Positions 35,196 through 45,832 are shown, numbered from the stretch's first letter. The stretch: DNA of 64,000 bases from Peribacillus sp. FSL E2-0218 (GCF_037992945.1 NZ_CP150304.1:3413501-3477500); one strand, 5' to 3'. Notes: generated by a model from the sequence alone, not told the origin. Made by a program: numbers and translations.

Positions 35196-36345
35196 TATAG
35201 TTTTATGACACATTTTAGTTAATTCCTCACATTAATTTTGGAGAGGATGTGTCCGTCTTGGAACGCAAGAATACAGGTAAAAAATATAACAATGAATTCA
35301 AGAAGACGATTGTAATCTTCATTATACGGGTAATTGGGGCAAAGAATTAAGCGGTGAATATGACGTTTCAGAAGTGACCATTTATAATTGGTTAAAGAAT
35401 TTACACCAATCGGTTTAGGAGAAGAGTCCGTGACTCCAAAGGTAATAGCCGCTAATCAGAAGGAAAACCTCCGGTTACAGCAAGAAGTTGAAATCTTAAA
35501 AAAGGCTATTACCATATTCGCGAAAAAGTAACCGAAAAAGAGATTTCCGAATTTATTAAGGAACACAAGAAACTATATCCTGTAAAGAGATGTCTGATAT
35601 ACAAGCAACCCCAAGAAGCAGTAATTATCAATCCCCTGAAAAAGTCGTTTCCAATCGCAAACAGGAAAACCAAGAACTCACAAAAGAAATTCATCTCAAA
35701 TACCTGGAAAGCAAGAAACGAAAACGGCCTCCAAAGATTCATGAAAGCTTATTAACCAAAGGGTTTCCCCTCAGTCTAAACAAGGCGAGAATTCGTTCTA
35801 TTACGAAGAAAAAATACCGTACTTATCCATCTAATGAAAAGGTGATTCAATTTGATAATTTGCTAAAACGAGATTTCACTACTCAGACTATTAATAAGAA
35901 ATGGGTTATAGATATTACGTATATCCACACGTTATAAGACGGAGGGTGTTAGTTAGCATCGGTACAACGGTATTGGATCTAAGAAAATAGTAGAGCATTC
36001 ATTTTCTGTTCAATGACAACAAAACTGGTTATACAACCTTCAATAACGCTCACTTTTCACAAAAGTCCTCGTAGAGCTTATTTCTCCATACGGATTTTGG
36101 CTAACAATATACAAGTAATCCGTTTTCCCTACAATATTCAAAACCATCATATTAATCAATCCTTTAGTCAGAATGGTTGCCCATACGATAATGCCTGTAT
36201 TGAATCAAGCGCATAATTTTTTAATTTATTAGAGGATGGTATTACAAAAAAAGAATTCACATTAGCTGGGGTTATCAAACCACACATGCCGTTGAAGAAC
36301 GAATTATAAAACAGCTTAAGATTTAACTTTTTTGTGTCCAAAATA
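35196..36345 (+). mobile_element. Decayed IS3-family element D
   Basis: The orfA-like start (MERKNTGKKYNNEFKK) and VSEVTIYNWLKN near 35360 are followed by orfB parts: KENLRLQQEVEILKKA-like near 35460, EKVIQFDNLLKRDF and KKWVIDITYI near 35850-35920, and CPYDNACIESS near 36180. Frames change repeatedly. Candidate ends are ATAGTTTTATGACACATTTT (left) and GTGTCCAAAATATTGAC (right). It is a different IS from B/C. Confidence 0.78.
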
Positions 36346-36443
36346 TTGACTCAAACCCTTGCTTAACCTTATGCTAATACTTTGCTTTACTATCGATTAT
36401 GTCATATTAAATTTTTCTCATTCATCGTGTAGCAATGATCCCC

Positions 36444-38078
36444 CTATACTCTGGTACACCATCTAACTCCATTTAAATTGATAGGATTTAAATCTGTAAT
36501 ATCATCCGTATAGATCCTTATATTCTGTAAATTTTGCACTTCCAAACGAGATGCTTTTTTAGTTCCGCTCGCTCCTTCATCAGTTTGAGAAATTAAATAA
36601 TTATAACTTAATGTTTCGGAGGTAAAGTAATAAGGCATACTTTTTATTAAAAGGTCTGTGCTCGACCCTGATTTTCTTTTAATAACCCCCGTTAATTCAA
36701 ACGTGGAATTCCCCAAACAGGTAATTTGTACACTTTGATTGATACCCCAATCATTCGTATTGATCTTAGGAGTGTATAGTATATCTGTTTTTACCGCATC
36801 CATCTTCCATGTAGAAGGAAAAATATCAACAAAATCTACTTTATCACTAAACCAATTCCCACTAACCTCCATTTTCCCAATTACCCCCAGAACACCTTTA
36901 TCCCTATAAAAAAAGGTGTTAATTGGTTTAATCCCCGTAAAAGTGTTTCTCGTGATACTCATTGAAACTTTTCTGGAGTTATCCCTTAGCCTTAAAAAAC
37001 ATTCCTTCTTAGCTGCTGTGTCAATCATATTGCTATCGAAAATGAAGTTGTGTACAGTATCATTAGACGTCATTAATGGTATATCAATCACACGGTTATT
37101 AGCTTCAAAGTAACTATTTACTACCGAAGCTTGCTTTATATAGTGGAGTTCAATAGCAGTATCACATGATTGTATCAATGTTGCATTGTCTATCGTCAAA
37201 CCATTTGTTCCCCATGTATCGCCAATTTTACCAGGATTTCCGATTTGTATTCCTATTTTACAGGCCTCTATATTTGCTTTAGATATATTAGTTCCATTAC
37301 ATGAACGCCCTGTGGAAATCCCGATATTACAATAAAATGCCTTGCAATTATTTAATGAAGATGCCCATGTTTCATTCATTTTCATTGCAATATTAGCATC
37401 ATTTACAGTAAAATTTGTTATACTACTATTCCTTAATCTCGTGAAATCGACACCATTACACTTACTACCCCCTAATGGATCGCACTGTATAAATAAGTTT
37501 TTCCAATCCGCATAAATGTATCCACCAGAGACCCCTTCCTCTTCTGTATTTCCCGTTATAGCTCCACTTGTAACACAATATGTATCATTAGCACCTATAA
37601 ATTGAAAAGTTGAATATTGGAAATCAATATTTCTGCACTCTTGAGGTATAATAATTGAACTTGTTATCAAGTAATTTTTCCTAGGGAAAATCACTTGATC
37701 ATACGGTGCATTTATTTTAAGATAGTTTAAAAATTCCTTAATACCTCCTGTGTCATCATTTGCTAGTTTAATACACGTTGTGTCTGTATACCACTTCTTA
37801 TCTGATTTATTAAAATAATTTGCATTTCCCACCACACCAAATCGAAAAGGTGTTATTTTTGTTAATTTGTCTTCAATTTCAGATTTATTAACTTTCTCTG
37901 CCAATTGTTCCTTTAGAGCATTAATTTCATCAGCAAGCGGCATTCCCTCCCTACCGTTTCCCATAGTTGAATTGACTTGTTTCAAGATTATATTTCCAGC
38001 ATCTTTTTTTACTATATAGCCAAAAATGAGCGCAAAAATAAAAAGAAAAATATCCCTTAAGAAGTTTCTTCGTCTCAT
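36444..38078 (-). CDS. Membrane-anchored beta-helix protein
   Basis: A 544-residue protein. Residues 1-24 hold a basic start and a hydrophobic helix (NFLRDIFLFIFALIFGYIV), residues 45-75 a coiled-coil-like part (DEINALKEQLAEKVNKSEIE), and residues 75-544 a right-handed beta-helix with Asn-rich turns. The same helix occurs in the shorter paralog at 29282-30715 with very high similarity. It lies at the downstream end of the EPS locus, 210 nt from ugd. A surface-bound polysaccharide-modifying or -binding role, or a phage-tail-spike origin, is possible; I see no clear catalytic residues. Confidence 0.7.
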   Translation of the reverse strand: MRRRNFLRDIFLFIFALIFGYIVKKDAGNIILKQVNSTMGNGREGMPLADEINALKEQLAEKVNKSEIEDKLTKITPFRFGVVGNANYFNKSDKKWYTDTTCIKLANDDTGGIKEFLNYLKINAPYDQVIFPRKNYLITSSIIIPQECRNIDFQYSTFQFIGANDTYCVTSGAITGNTEEEGVSGGYIYADWKNLFIQCDPLGGSKCNGVDFTRLRNSSITNFTVNDANIAMKMNETWASSLNNCKAFYCNIGISTGRSCNGTNISKANIEACKIGIQIGNPGKIGDTWGTNGLTIDNATLIQSCDTAIELHYIKQASVVNSYFEANNRVIDIPLMTSNDTVHNFIFDSNMIDTAAKKECFLRLRDNSRKVSMSITRNTFTGIKPINTFFYRDKGVLGVIGKMEVSGNWFSDKVDFVDIFPSTWKMDAVKTDILYTPKINTNDWGINQSVQITCLGNSTFELTGVIKRKSGSSTDLLIKSMPYYFTSETLSYNYLISQTDEGASGTKKASRLEVQNLQNIRIYTDDITDLNPINLNGVRWCTRV

Positions 38079-38288
38079 TAATCATTCCTCCCATTTCTAA
38101 CTAAACTATACTTCCTAATAATGGTGATAAAAACCAGGAATTTTTAACAGTCATTTAGAAAGCCATTGGTTTTAACGATAAAGTAATAGATTCCTTAAGC
38201 ATAGTCAATTCATTAGAAAAGTGAGTACCGAGAAGTACTCACTTAATTAAAATTAATAGAACGCAAATAAAACAAAGAGAATACCGTT

Positions 38289-39611
38289 TTATCGAATAAT
38301 AGAAAACTCCAAATTATTTATCGTTTCTCTTCCTATAGAATCATATAAAATAGTTGACTTTTGAACACTCATGAGTTTATAACAGTTTCTTCCATCAAGA
38401 ACTATTGGGGTTTTCATTAACTTACTAAAGTTTGAAACGTTAAAGTTTCTTACCTCTTCCCATTCAGTAAAGATAAAACATATATCCGCATCAGTTAATG
38501 TGTCCTCAATGGTATTACAATAAGTAATTTCGTTTGGAAAGAATTTCTTAAAGTTATTTACACCTGCTGAATCCCATGCTTTAATTTTAGCTCCGTCTTC
38601 CAACATAATTGGAATATTAACCAAAGAAGGTGCTTCTCTTAAATCATCTGTTCCCGGTTTAAAGGTTAAACCCAAAATAGCTACAGTTAAACCATTTAAA
38701 CTACCGAAATATTTTCGAGATTTCTTCATCAATTTTAATTTTTGATTTTCATTAACATCAATAGTAGCCTTGATAGTTTTCAACTCATAATCATGAAAAT
38801 TTGCTAACCAGTGTAGGGCTTTTGTATCTTTTGGAAAACAAGATCCACCGTAGCCTATTCCTGAATTCAGAAATTTACTTCCTATTCTGCTATCATAGCC
38901 CATCCCCAAGGCAACATCCTCTATATCAGCTCCAATAATCTCACATAGGTTGGCAATCTCATTAATAAACGATATCTTGAGCGCAAGAAAATCATTTGAA
39001 GCATACTTTATCATTTCAGCACTGCGACGATTTGTTATCAAAATAGGAGCTTCAAAATTTTGATAGACTTCTTTTAAAATCAGCCCTGTAGTTTCCTCTT
39101 CAACACCGATTACTATCCTAGATGGGTACAATGTATCATGAACTGCAGTTCCCTGTGCTAAAAACTCAGGATTTGAAGCAACACTTAAACTAACATTTTT
39201 CTTAAGATTATTTCTTATTATTCTTTCTACTTTCTCATTTGTTCCAATTGGAACTGTTGACTTAATAACCACTACACAATCTTTTTCAATGCTTTCAGCA
39301 ATTTGCAAGGCAACGGAATATACATAATTTAAGTCTGCTGAACCATCTAATTTTTCAGGGGTACCAACACCAATAAAGATGACATCAGCGTCTCTATACG
39401 CATCGTAATAATTTGTAGTAAAGAACAATTTCTCCAAATTCCTTACCATCAACTCTTCAAGTCCAGGTTCATAAATTGGAGATATTCCTGAGTTCATTAA
39501 TTCTACTTTTTCGTTATCTATGTCAACACAAGATACATTATATCCATTTTCCGCAAGACAAACACCAGTTACTAAACCCACATATCCAGTTCCCGCTACA
39601 GCAATTTTCAC
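38289..39611 (-). CDS. ugd: UDP-glucose 6-dehydrogenase
   Basis: A 440-residue enzyme that makes UDP-glucuronic acid from UDP-glucose with two NAD+. N-terminal NAD site AVAGTGYVGLVTG (~3-15), the GVGTPEK motif near 83, KSTVPIGT near 123, NPEFLAQGTAVHD near 152 and the catalytic Cys in GIGYGGSCFPKDTKA (~262). Last EPS-related gene on the minus strand before the beta-helix gene. It supplies the glucuronate that the C5-epimerase-like protein at 44909-45832 would need. Confidence 0.95.
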   Translation of the reverse strand: MKIAVAGTGYVGLVTGVCLAENGYNVSCVDIDNEKVELMNSGISPIYEPGLEELMVRNLEKLFFTTNYYDAYRDADVIFIGVGTPEKLDGSADLNYVYSVALQIAESIEKDCVVVIKSTVPIGTNEKVERIIRNNLKKNVSLSVASNPEFLAQGTAVHDTLYPSRIVIGVEEETTGLILKEVYQNFEAPILITNRRSAEMIKYASNDFLALKISFINEIANLCEIIGADIEDVALGMGYDSRIGSKFLNSGIGYGGSCFPKDTKALHWLANFHDYELKTIKATIDVNENQKLKLMKKSRKYFGSLNGLTVAILGLTFKPGTDDLREAPSLVNIPIMLEDGAKIKAWDSAGVNNFKKFFPNEITYCNTIEDTLTDADICFIFTEWEEVRNFNVSNFSKLMKTPIVLDGRNCYKLMSVQKSTILYDSIGRETINNLEFSIIR

Positions 39612-39981
39612 TTTGATTTCCTCTTTCGTTGTTTACTTTAACACCAATTCCTAAAGAAACTTCTAATAATAAATTAATAGGTATATTTCATCATATAATA
39701 AGAGCTTGTAGATAGATTACCAAATAATAATTACCAATAATAACCAATACATTTAATTTGAGTTAATAATCGATTAAGAAACTGTTTTCTGTACTTATTA
39801 ACAACATTAAATCACAAATTATAACATCAATAAATCTAATAAATTCTCTTTAGAATCATCTTCATACCAAACACTAGATTGAATATGGATTATCAGTAAA
39901 TTTCTTTCATAATTTTCCCATCAATTGTAAAGTTTTCTTAAAGGATTCTGGGTCACTATACTTTAAATAATACTTTATTGT
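39612..39981. other. AT-rich intergenic stretch
   Basis: No gene visible between wzx and ugd. It must contain either a read-through leader or a separate promoter for ugd; I see no convincing box. Confidence 0.4.
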
Positions 39982-41415
39982 TCATCCCTTACTTAGTTTT
40001 GTCTTTAAACCATTAAATAAAGCTAGGCACAATGGGTCTCTCAAAATAAGAAATAATAAACAGTAGGAACAAACACTCAGAGCCATGGAAATAGTTGTCA
40101 TCAGAACATTGGAAGGATTAATAACTAAATATGGAACAACTAAAGTAAATGTAGATATTACTATATATTTTATATACCTATGTGAATATATTGACATTTC
40201 TTTCTTTAACCTTTTAATGAAAAAAATATATATTATTAGTTTTACTAATTCTACTACTACAAAGGATATAGCAGCACCTATAAACAAAAATTGAGGTACT
40301 AATAAGAAATTAATTAAAATACTAACTATTAGAGAGATAATCATAGTAATTATAGCAAGATGTTCTTTATTATTAGAATAAATATAATTATAAAGAATTC
40401 CTGTCAGTGGCATAATAATTAAACAAATAGCTGTAATTTGAGAAACAATAATAGCGCTTATATAATTTTCACCGAATAGTAATAATATTATTTGTTTTGA
40501 ATATAAAAACAGCCCAATGGAAGCAGGTATAGAAAAAAACATTAAAACACTACTTGTCTTTTTCATTATATTAACCTGACCGTTTGTATCATCTATACTA
40601 TTCAAATAACTGAGACGTGGTAGCATTACCAGTAAACCACTTGATATAATATTTACTATCATTGTTGCCAACTTTAGCCCTACGTTATAATAACCTAAGT
40701 TTTCCTTCGCAGCAATACTTCCCAATAGTACTGAATTTAATTGAATAGTGAGGGTACTTATAAAAGACATTATTAAAGCAAGCGTTACTGGTTTTAAGTG
40801 ATGTCTAAAAACTAAATTATATGGTTTTATTTTAATTTTTTTAATTAAAAACCCACAATTTAATAGTGCTGATAATATTAAGCTTGTTAAATTCAAAAAA
40901 ACATATAACACATTGTCATTTTTATCGTTAATAAAAGAAAATATTAAAATAACGAAAAAAACCTTAACAAATGCATCTCGTGTAGTTATATATTTAAAAT
41001 CTTCTATCCCCATAAAAAACCAATGAAAGGTAAATAAATTTGTAAATAAGGTAAAACCCACAATTAAGAAAAGATTTAAATTGGTATTTACCTCTTTACT
41101 AAAGAAAATAAAGAACAAATAAATTACAAAAACACATATAGTAAGTAATAGTTGAATTAGAAATAATTCCAAAAAGGTCTTACTTAACTTTTCAATATTA
41201 TCTCTATATTTTGCTATTTCTCTAGTAGCATAGCCAACTAATCCAATTCCTCCAAAAATTGCAAACAAAGTAACTATGCTTATAGCGAAATTTACAGCTC
41301 CATAATTTTCGGGTCCCAAAACTCGTGAAATATATGGAAAAGTAATCAAAGGAATTGAAACAGTAATAAATTGATTTAAAAGACTGTACATAGTATTTCT
41401 GGAAAAACTATTCAT
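39982..41415 (-). CDS. Wzx-type oligosaccharide flippase
   Basis: A 477-residue membrane protein of the polysaccharide biosynthesis (PST/MOP) superfamily with about 12-14 transmembrane helices. The N-terminus has the typical PLITFPYISRVLGPENYGAV pattern (residues 21-40). It flips undecaprenyl-PP-linked repeat units across the membrane. It lies 18 nt downstream of a glycosyltransferase gene within the EPS operon. Confidence 0.9.
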   Translation of the reverse strand: MNSFSRNTMYSLLNQFITVSIPLITFPYISRVLGPENYGAVNFAISIVTLFAIFGGIGLVGYATREIAKYRDNIEKLSKTFLELFLIQLLLTICVFVIYLFFIFFSKEVNTNLNLFLIVGFTLFTNLFTFHWFFMGIEDFKYITTRDAFVKVFFVILIFSFINDKNDNVLYVFLNLTSLILSALLNCGFLIKKIKIKPYNLVFRHHLKPVTLALIMSFISTLTIQLNSVLLGSIAAKENLGYYNVGLKLATMIVNIISSGLLVMLPRLSYLNSIDDTNGQVNIMKKTSSVLMFFSIPASIGLFLYSKQIILLLFGENYISAIIVSQITAICLIIMPLTGILYNYIYSNNKEHLAIITMIISLIVSILINFLLVPQFLFIGAAISFVVVELVKLIIYIFFIKRLKKEMSIYSHRYIKYIVISTFTLVVPYLVINPSNVLMTTISMALSVCSYCLLFLILRDPLCLALFNGLKTKLSKG

Positions 41416-41433
41416 TTTTCACTCCATCATTGT

Positions 41434-42567
41434 TTATATTAACTTTTCAATTTGACCTAAAGCACTTTCTATTTTAAAATCCTGACTCCTTAAAACCGAC
41501 ATTTTTTTTAAGTACTCCAACTTTTGTCCATTAAGAAGTAAAGTTTTGATCCCATTGTATATGTCATCTTCTGAATTACCTACTAAGAAACCATATTTCC
41601 CCGCAGCTAAAATTTCTTTAGTTCCACCACAAGAAGTACTTAATACAGGTAATCCTAATATCATTGCTTCAGCTAAAGCTAATGAATATCCTTCTGCCCG
41701 GGAGCTACAAACAAATAAATTTGCATTTTTTGTATATTTATATGGATTCTTTTTAAAACCCAATAATTGAACTGTTTTCCTAACTCCCAATTCCTGGCAT
41801 AGTTTAATTAAGCTATTTTTTTCTACACCATCCCCAATAATTATAAGATTATGAAATATACCATCAGAGATAAGTCTAGCATGTGCTTTTATCAGACGAT
41901 CAAAACCTTTTTCATGACCTAATCTTCCAACAGAACAAATTGTAAAATTTTTATACTTTTTTTCACCTTTTATTGCCTTATCTTTAATATTTTTATCATC
42001 TATTGGATTATAAATAACTTTTAATTTATTATTTTTCTCCATATTAAAAATATCTAAGTACCCTTCCATAGAATCCTTACTTACAAAAATAACATCATTA
42101 AAGTAATTATAATGCATTTTTTCATCATTTATACTTTTATATAAAGATTTAGTCCAATGGTGGCTTTTAAGATTCGTATGAACCCAAGCAATTTTTTTTG
42201 AAGTTTGCTTAGACCCGGATATCAACTTCGTTGACTTTCCTTCCAAGAAAGCTATCTCAACTTCAAACTTATTTCTGATAAGTAATTTATATAATAGCTT
42301 AGAAGGTATTTTTCGAAAGAAAATATCAATCATTTTTTCAAGGAATTTTATTAAGAATTTATTTTTTAATAAAAAAAGATTTTTAGTGTTAACCATATAA
42401 CTTACCCTCACGTTTTTGGGCAAATTATCTAAATAAACCCCATTATTATATATTAAAAACAAGGTGATATCATATTTATTGTTTATTTTATTTAAGATGT
42501 CTATTAATACTTTTTCTGCTCCTCCTCCATTAAGAGAATCAATGCAAAACAACACTTTTTTAGTCAT
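41434..42567 (-). CDS. Glycosyltransferase family 4 protein
   Basis: A 377-residue GT-B enzyme. N-terminus FCIDSLNGGGAEKVLIDILN (the acceptor-side loop) and the C-terminal donor site with VGRLGHEKGFDRLIKAHARL (~220) and SSRAEGYSLALAEAMILGLP (~293, E-x7-E pattern). It adds one sugar to the lipid-linked EPS repeat unit; the sugar cannot be read from sequence. Confidence 0.9.
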   Translation of the reverse strand: MTKKVLFCIDSLNGGGAEKVLIDILNKINNKYDITLFLIYNNGVYLDNLPKNVRVSYMVNTKNLFLLKNKFLIKFLEKMIDIFFRKIPSKLLYKLLIRNKFEVEIAFLEGKSTKLISGSKQTSKKIAWVHTNLKSHHWTKSLYKSINDEKMHYNYFNDVIFVSKDSMEGYLDIFNMEKNNKLKVIYNPIDDKNIKDKAIKGEKKYKNFTICSVGRLGHEKGFDRLIKAHARLISDGIFHNLIIIGDGVEKNSLIKLCQELGVRKTVQLLGFKKNPYKYTKNANLFVCSSRAEGYSLALAEAMILGLPVLSTSCGGTKEILAAGKYGFLVGNSEDDIYNGIKTLLLNGQKLEYLKKMSVLRSQDFKIESALGQIEKLI

Positions 42568-42631
42568 TCTTTCTATCCCCTTTAAGCTAGTTTACTTTTA
42601 GTACAAAATTTAACCCCCTTTAATTTCACCT

Positions 42632-43753
42632 TCATTCTAAAAAAATGAATTTATATGGTTCATGCAACCAATGAGGATTTAAGTATCCTGATCTTACAGA
42701 GGATAAAAACAATAATATAAAAAACAGGCTATAAATAACTAATAACGGTAATTTATATTTTTCTAAATTATATTTCATTATTCTTTCTAGCCCAAATGGG
42801 ATTCCCAAAGTCATTCCAATGCATAAATAAGAAAGTAATCTTTTGGTAGAAAGGTAAGGACTCGCTATCGGAAATAACATGGTAAATAATAAGTACATCT
42901 GAATTGGAATTATCTTTTTTCCATCGTTATACTTCTCCTTTTGAAAAAACGTTATAGCTATACATGTTATTAGATGTATAAAATAAACAAAACCAACCGT
43001 TCCTCCATAAGTAACATCATGTGATAAATCTCTTAAGTACTTCCACTCTGGAAATAAACGTTCTATTAAGTCAAAAAGAACAATAGGAGAAAATATCGTA
43101 CTTAGCAACAAAAAAAGTAAACAGAGTAAAGTATATAACAAGGGTTTTATTCTCTTATTTAAAATGAAATACGTGGGAATTAACAATAGAGCAGAGGTAT
43201 GGAATGCAGAACCCACAAACAACCAAATTATAAATTTAAAAAGTTTCCGTTCATAAATAAATTTTGTAGAATAGAAGTATATTGAAACCGCAACAATTTG
43301 TCTTACAGCATCAAGTCCGGAAAAAAACACTTGCGAATAAAAAATAATAATAGAAATAATAAGGTAATTTCTGTTTATATCATAATACGTTAATGCTCTA
43401 TAAAAAAAGTGAAATGTAATAACTGAACAAAAAAAATAAACAAAATTCAGGCCCAATCCAAGCTTATTTCCAATAAGATTAATAAATAAAAAAAAGTTTT
43501 CTTTTTCAATTTCTTGGGATAGATTAGGCAACTCCCATAACTCAGAATATTTTACTCTATTAAATATTTCCAAATAAGAATAGTGATCTATACCAACGTC
43601 GGCACGAAATGCATATAATATAAATAATGGAGCCAAGGATAAATAGACAAAAAACGATTTCGATATTTTATTAAATACTTTTTTTCTATCGATTGTATAA
43701 GTTGTAACCAAGGCAAAATAAATGCTTATTAATAAGGCAAAAACATATATCAT
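42632..43753 (-). CDS. Wzy-like EPS polymerase (EpsG family)
   Basis: A 373-residue protein with about ten transmembrane helices and the EpsG-type features: YAFRADVGIDHYSYLEIF near 48-65, and a LDAVRQIVAVSIYFYS segment near 147-162. It would polymerise repeat units outside the membrane. The family is weakly conserved, so the call rests on topology, these motifs and its place between glycosyltransferases and Wzx. Confidence 0.82.
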   Translation of the reverse strand: MIYVFALLISIYFALVTTYTIDRKKVFNKISKSFFVYLSLAPLFILYAFRADVGIDHYSYLEIFNRVKYSELWELPNLSQEIEKENFFLFINLIGNKLGLGLNFVYFFCSVITFHFFYRALTYYDINRNYLIISIIIFYSQVFFSGLDAVRQIVAVSIYFYSTKFIYERKLFKFIIWLFVGSAFHTSALLLIPTYFILNKRIKPLLYTLLCLLFLLLSTIFSPIVLFDLIERLFPEWKYLRDLSHDVTYGGTVGFVYFIHLITCIAITFFQKEKYNDGKKIIPIQMYLLFTMLFPIASPYLSTKRLLSYLCIGMTLGIPFGLERIMKYNLEKYKLPLLVIYSLFFILLFLSSVRSGYLNPHWLHEPYKFIFLE

Positions 43754-43757
43754 TATT

Positions 43758-44747
43758 CTACCCTCTTACTTTATTTTTTATTTGAACTAACAATTTAATT
43801 AATGTATACCTTCTTTTTATAAGGAGATATAGTACAATTTTTTTATTTAAATTACTATTTTTAAAACTTTCACTATTGAACAATTTGTTATATCTTTCCA
43901 AAATAAAATCTCTAAACTCATCCATAAAAGCATATCTCATTGACTCGTTATTAAGTTCATTTACAGCTCGTACACAAAAAGAAAAATATGAATTAATTAT
44001 TAACGTCTCCAGTGATTGCTGTACGAAAGTAATAAAGTTTTTTTGAATAAAGAATTGTTCCATCTTATTTAAAACTATTATAATATCTGAGAATTTTTTT
44101 ATATTTCGCGATGTTGTAATAGATTCTTCTCTCTGTTTCAAATAGTGATAGAAGGCCTCTCCTATATAAACTGTCTTTTCACTATAATAAAAAAGTTTAG
44201 CTATAGTTACTCTATCTTCATGTAATAACCCTTTAGGAAAATCAATGGCATGGACTTCAAAAAGACTTTTTTTAAATAATTTATTACAAACACTCGGTTC
44301 TATTAGTAACATTTCTGGATTATTCTTTAGGCTTAAGTCTATATTATTGATCAAAGCTGATTTAGTTATATAACTTTCTGGTTCATAAATAAAATCGGAT
44401 ATTACAATATCTGCATTTCTTTCCTTAGCATAATCATATAGTTTTTCATACATTTCATGATCTACCCAATCATCCGGGTCTACAAATCCAATGTACTCCC
44501 CCTTCGCATATTTTAAACCGAAGTTTCTAGCATCAGATAAACCACCATTCTCTTTTTTGAAACTTATCATTTTATCTCCATTTTCACTCACATATTTATC
44601 TATTACATTCTGAGAGTTATCAGTGGAACCATCATTTACAATAATAATTTCAATATTATCAAGAGTTTGATTTGCCAGACTATATAAGCATTTATCTATA
44701 TACTTTTCCACATTATAAACTGGAACAATAATACTCAAATAGCACAT
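43758..44747 (-). CDS. Glycosyltransferase family 2 protein
   Basis: A 329-residue GT-A enzyme. N-terminal SIIVPVYNVEKYIDKCLYSL, then IIIVNDGSTDNS (~34), NGGLSDARNFGLKYAKGEYI (~66) and the DxD as FVDPDDWVD (~88). The C-terminal part is poorly conserved. Acts in assembly of the EPS repeat unit; sugar unknown. Confidence 0.92.
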   Translation of the reverse strand: MCYLSIIVPVYNVEKYIDKCLYSLANQTLDNIEIIIVNDGSTDNSQNVIDKYVSENGDKMISFKKENGGLSDARNFGLKYAKGEYIGFVDPDDWVDHEMYEKLYDYAKERNADIVISDFIYEPESYITKSALINNIDLSLKNNPEMLLIEPSVCNKLFKKSLFEVHAIDFPKGLLHEDRVTIAKLFYYSEKTVYIGEAFYHYLKQREESITTSRNIKKFSDIIIVLNKMEQFFIQKNFITFVQQSLETLIINSYFSFCVRAVNELNNESMRYAFMDEFRDFILERYNKLFNSESFKNSNLNKKIVLYLLIKRRYTLIKLLVQIKNKVRG

Positions 44748-44908
44748 TTTTTTCTCCTTAAATTAAGATTCATGAATTAGCGAAAGAATAATAAAAAAGA
44801 ACTTTAGTATTTCTATAATCATGAATTTAAATAATATCAGTTCAAATCAAAAGAAATCTGTTATAGCAACAAGTTTACCCTACGACTTCTTAGCATTTAT
44901 AAAATCTT

Positions 44909-45832
44909 TTATTTAATTATAATAGTTTGACCTGGCGTAATTATTTTCTGGAAAGCCTTTTTAGATATAGCAAAAGATTTTTTGAATATATTTTTTTGAT
45001 ATTTTGACCATTTTATTGCATAGTAGTTAAATTCATCTATTTCAAACAAGTCATACAATACTTTTAACTGAGCAATATGTAAATCATGATAAAATGGACT
45101 CCCTATTTTTCCACCTTGATCGTAAAAAGACCAATATCCTGTATCATACTTGGAAAGTTCTGTTTTCAAAGAATAAATGCTACTTTGTAAAGCTTTTTTA
45201 TACTTAACTTCATTAGTTAATTTACAAACATCTAATAAACCAAAAATTGCAAATATCCATCCATTTAAAACTAAATCCGGTCTACTTTTAACATATTCCT
45301 CAAAATATATCTTTTCTTTTATATACCTTGTTGTCCCTCCTTCATGAACGGGCTTTAGCATAAAATCAATTGCTTTTATAGCTGCATCATGATATCTAGA
45401 ATCATTAGTATGAAGATAAGCTCTAATCAGAATAGATGCACATTCCCCTTGTGTCATAGCACTATACTTATTACAATCTGTTTGCCCTATTCGTTCAAAA
45501 GCATCCCACCCACCATTTCTTTCTTGATCATTTAATAGCCAATTAGTGATATTAATAAATTTGTCATAATATGATTTATCGCTTGTTAACAAATATAAAT
45601 CATAAGCACCTAGTCCATATTGAACAATCGCTGTAGGAAAATAGACCTTTTTTCCGTTGTAACTTAAATTGACTGGGATTCCATTTTCATCTAAGTTAGT
45701 GGTAAAAAGAACTTTATTGGTCAAATCATTATAATATCCATTAATATTTGTTTTAGAATATTTTTTTCCTATCCCCTGTTGAACAGCTAATACATTTTTC
45801 CCTAGTAACATACTTAACCATTTTTTAAACAT
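44909..45832 (-). CDS. D-glucuronyl C5-epimerase-like protein
   Basis: A 307-residue protein matching the C-terminal (alpha/alpha barrel) domain of heparan/heparosan glucuronyl C5-epimerases (PF06662). Family motifs seen: AIVQYGLGAYDLYL near 69, AMTQGECASILIRAYLHTN near 126, LVLNGWIFAIFGLLDV near 189, YDTGYWSFYDQ near 230 and SPFYHDLHIAQLKVLYDLF near 246. These enzymes turn D-glucuronic acid into L-iduronic acid within a polymer. No signal peptide is obvious. ATG at 45832 lies behind AAAAGGA; a TTG at 45850 overlaps the upstream GT. Together with ugd it suggests a glucuronate- and possibly iduronate-containing EPS. Confidence 0.82.
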   Translation of the reverse strand: MFKKWLSMLLGKNVLAVQQGIGKKYSKTNINGYYNDLTNKVLFTTNLDENGIPVNLSYNGKKVYFPTAIVQYGLGAYDLYLLTSDKSYYDKFINITNWLLNDQERNGGWDAFERIGQTDCNKYSAMTQGECASILIRAYLHTNDSRYHDAAIKAIDFMLKPVHEGGTTRYIKEKIYFEEYVKSRPDLVLNGWIFAIFGLLDVCKLTNEVKYKKALQSSIYSLKTELSKYDTGYWSFYDQGGKIGSPFYHDLHIAQLKVLYDLFEIDEFNYYAIKWSKYQKNIFKKSFAISKKAFQKIITPGQTIIIK

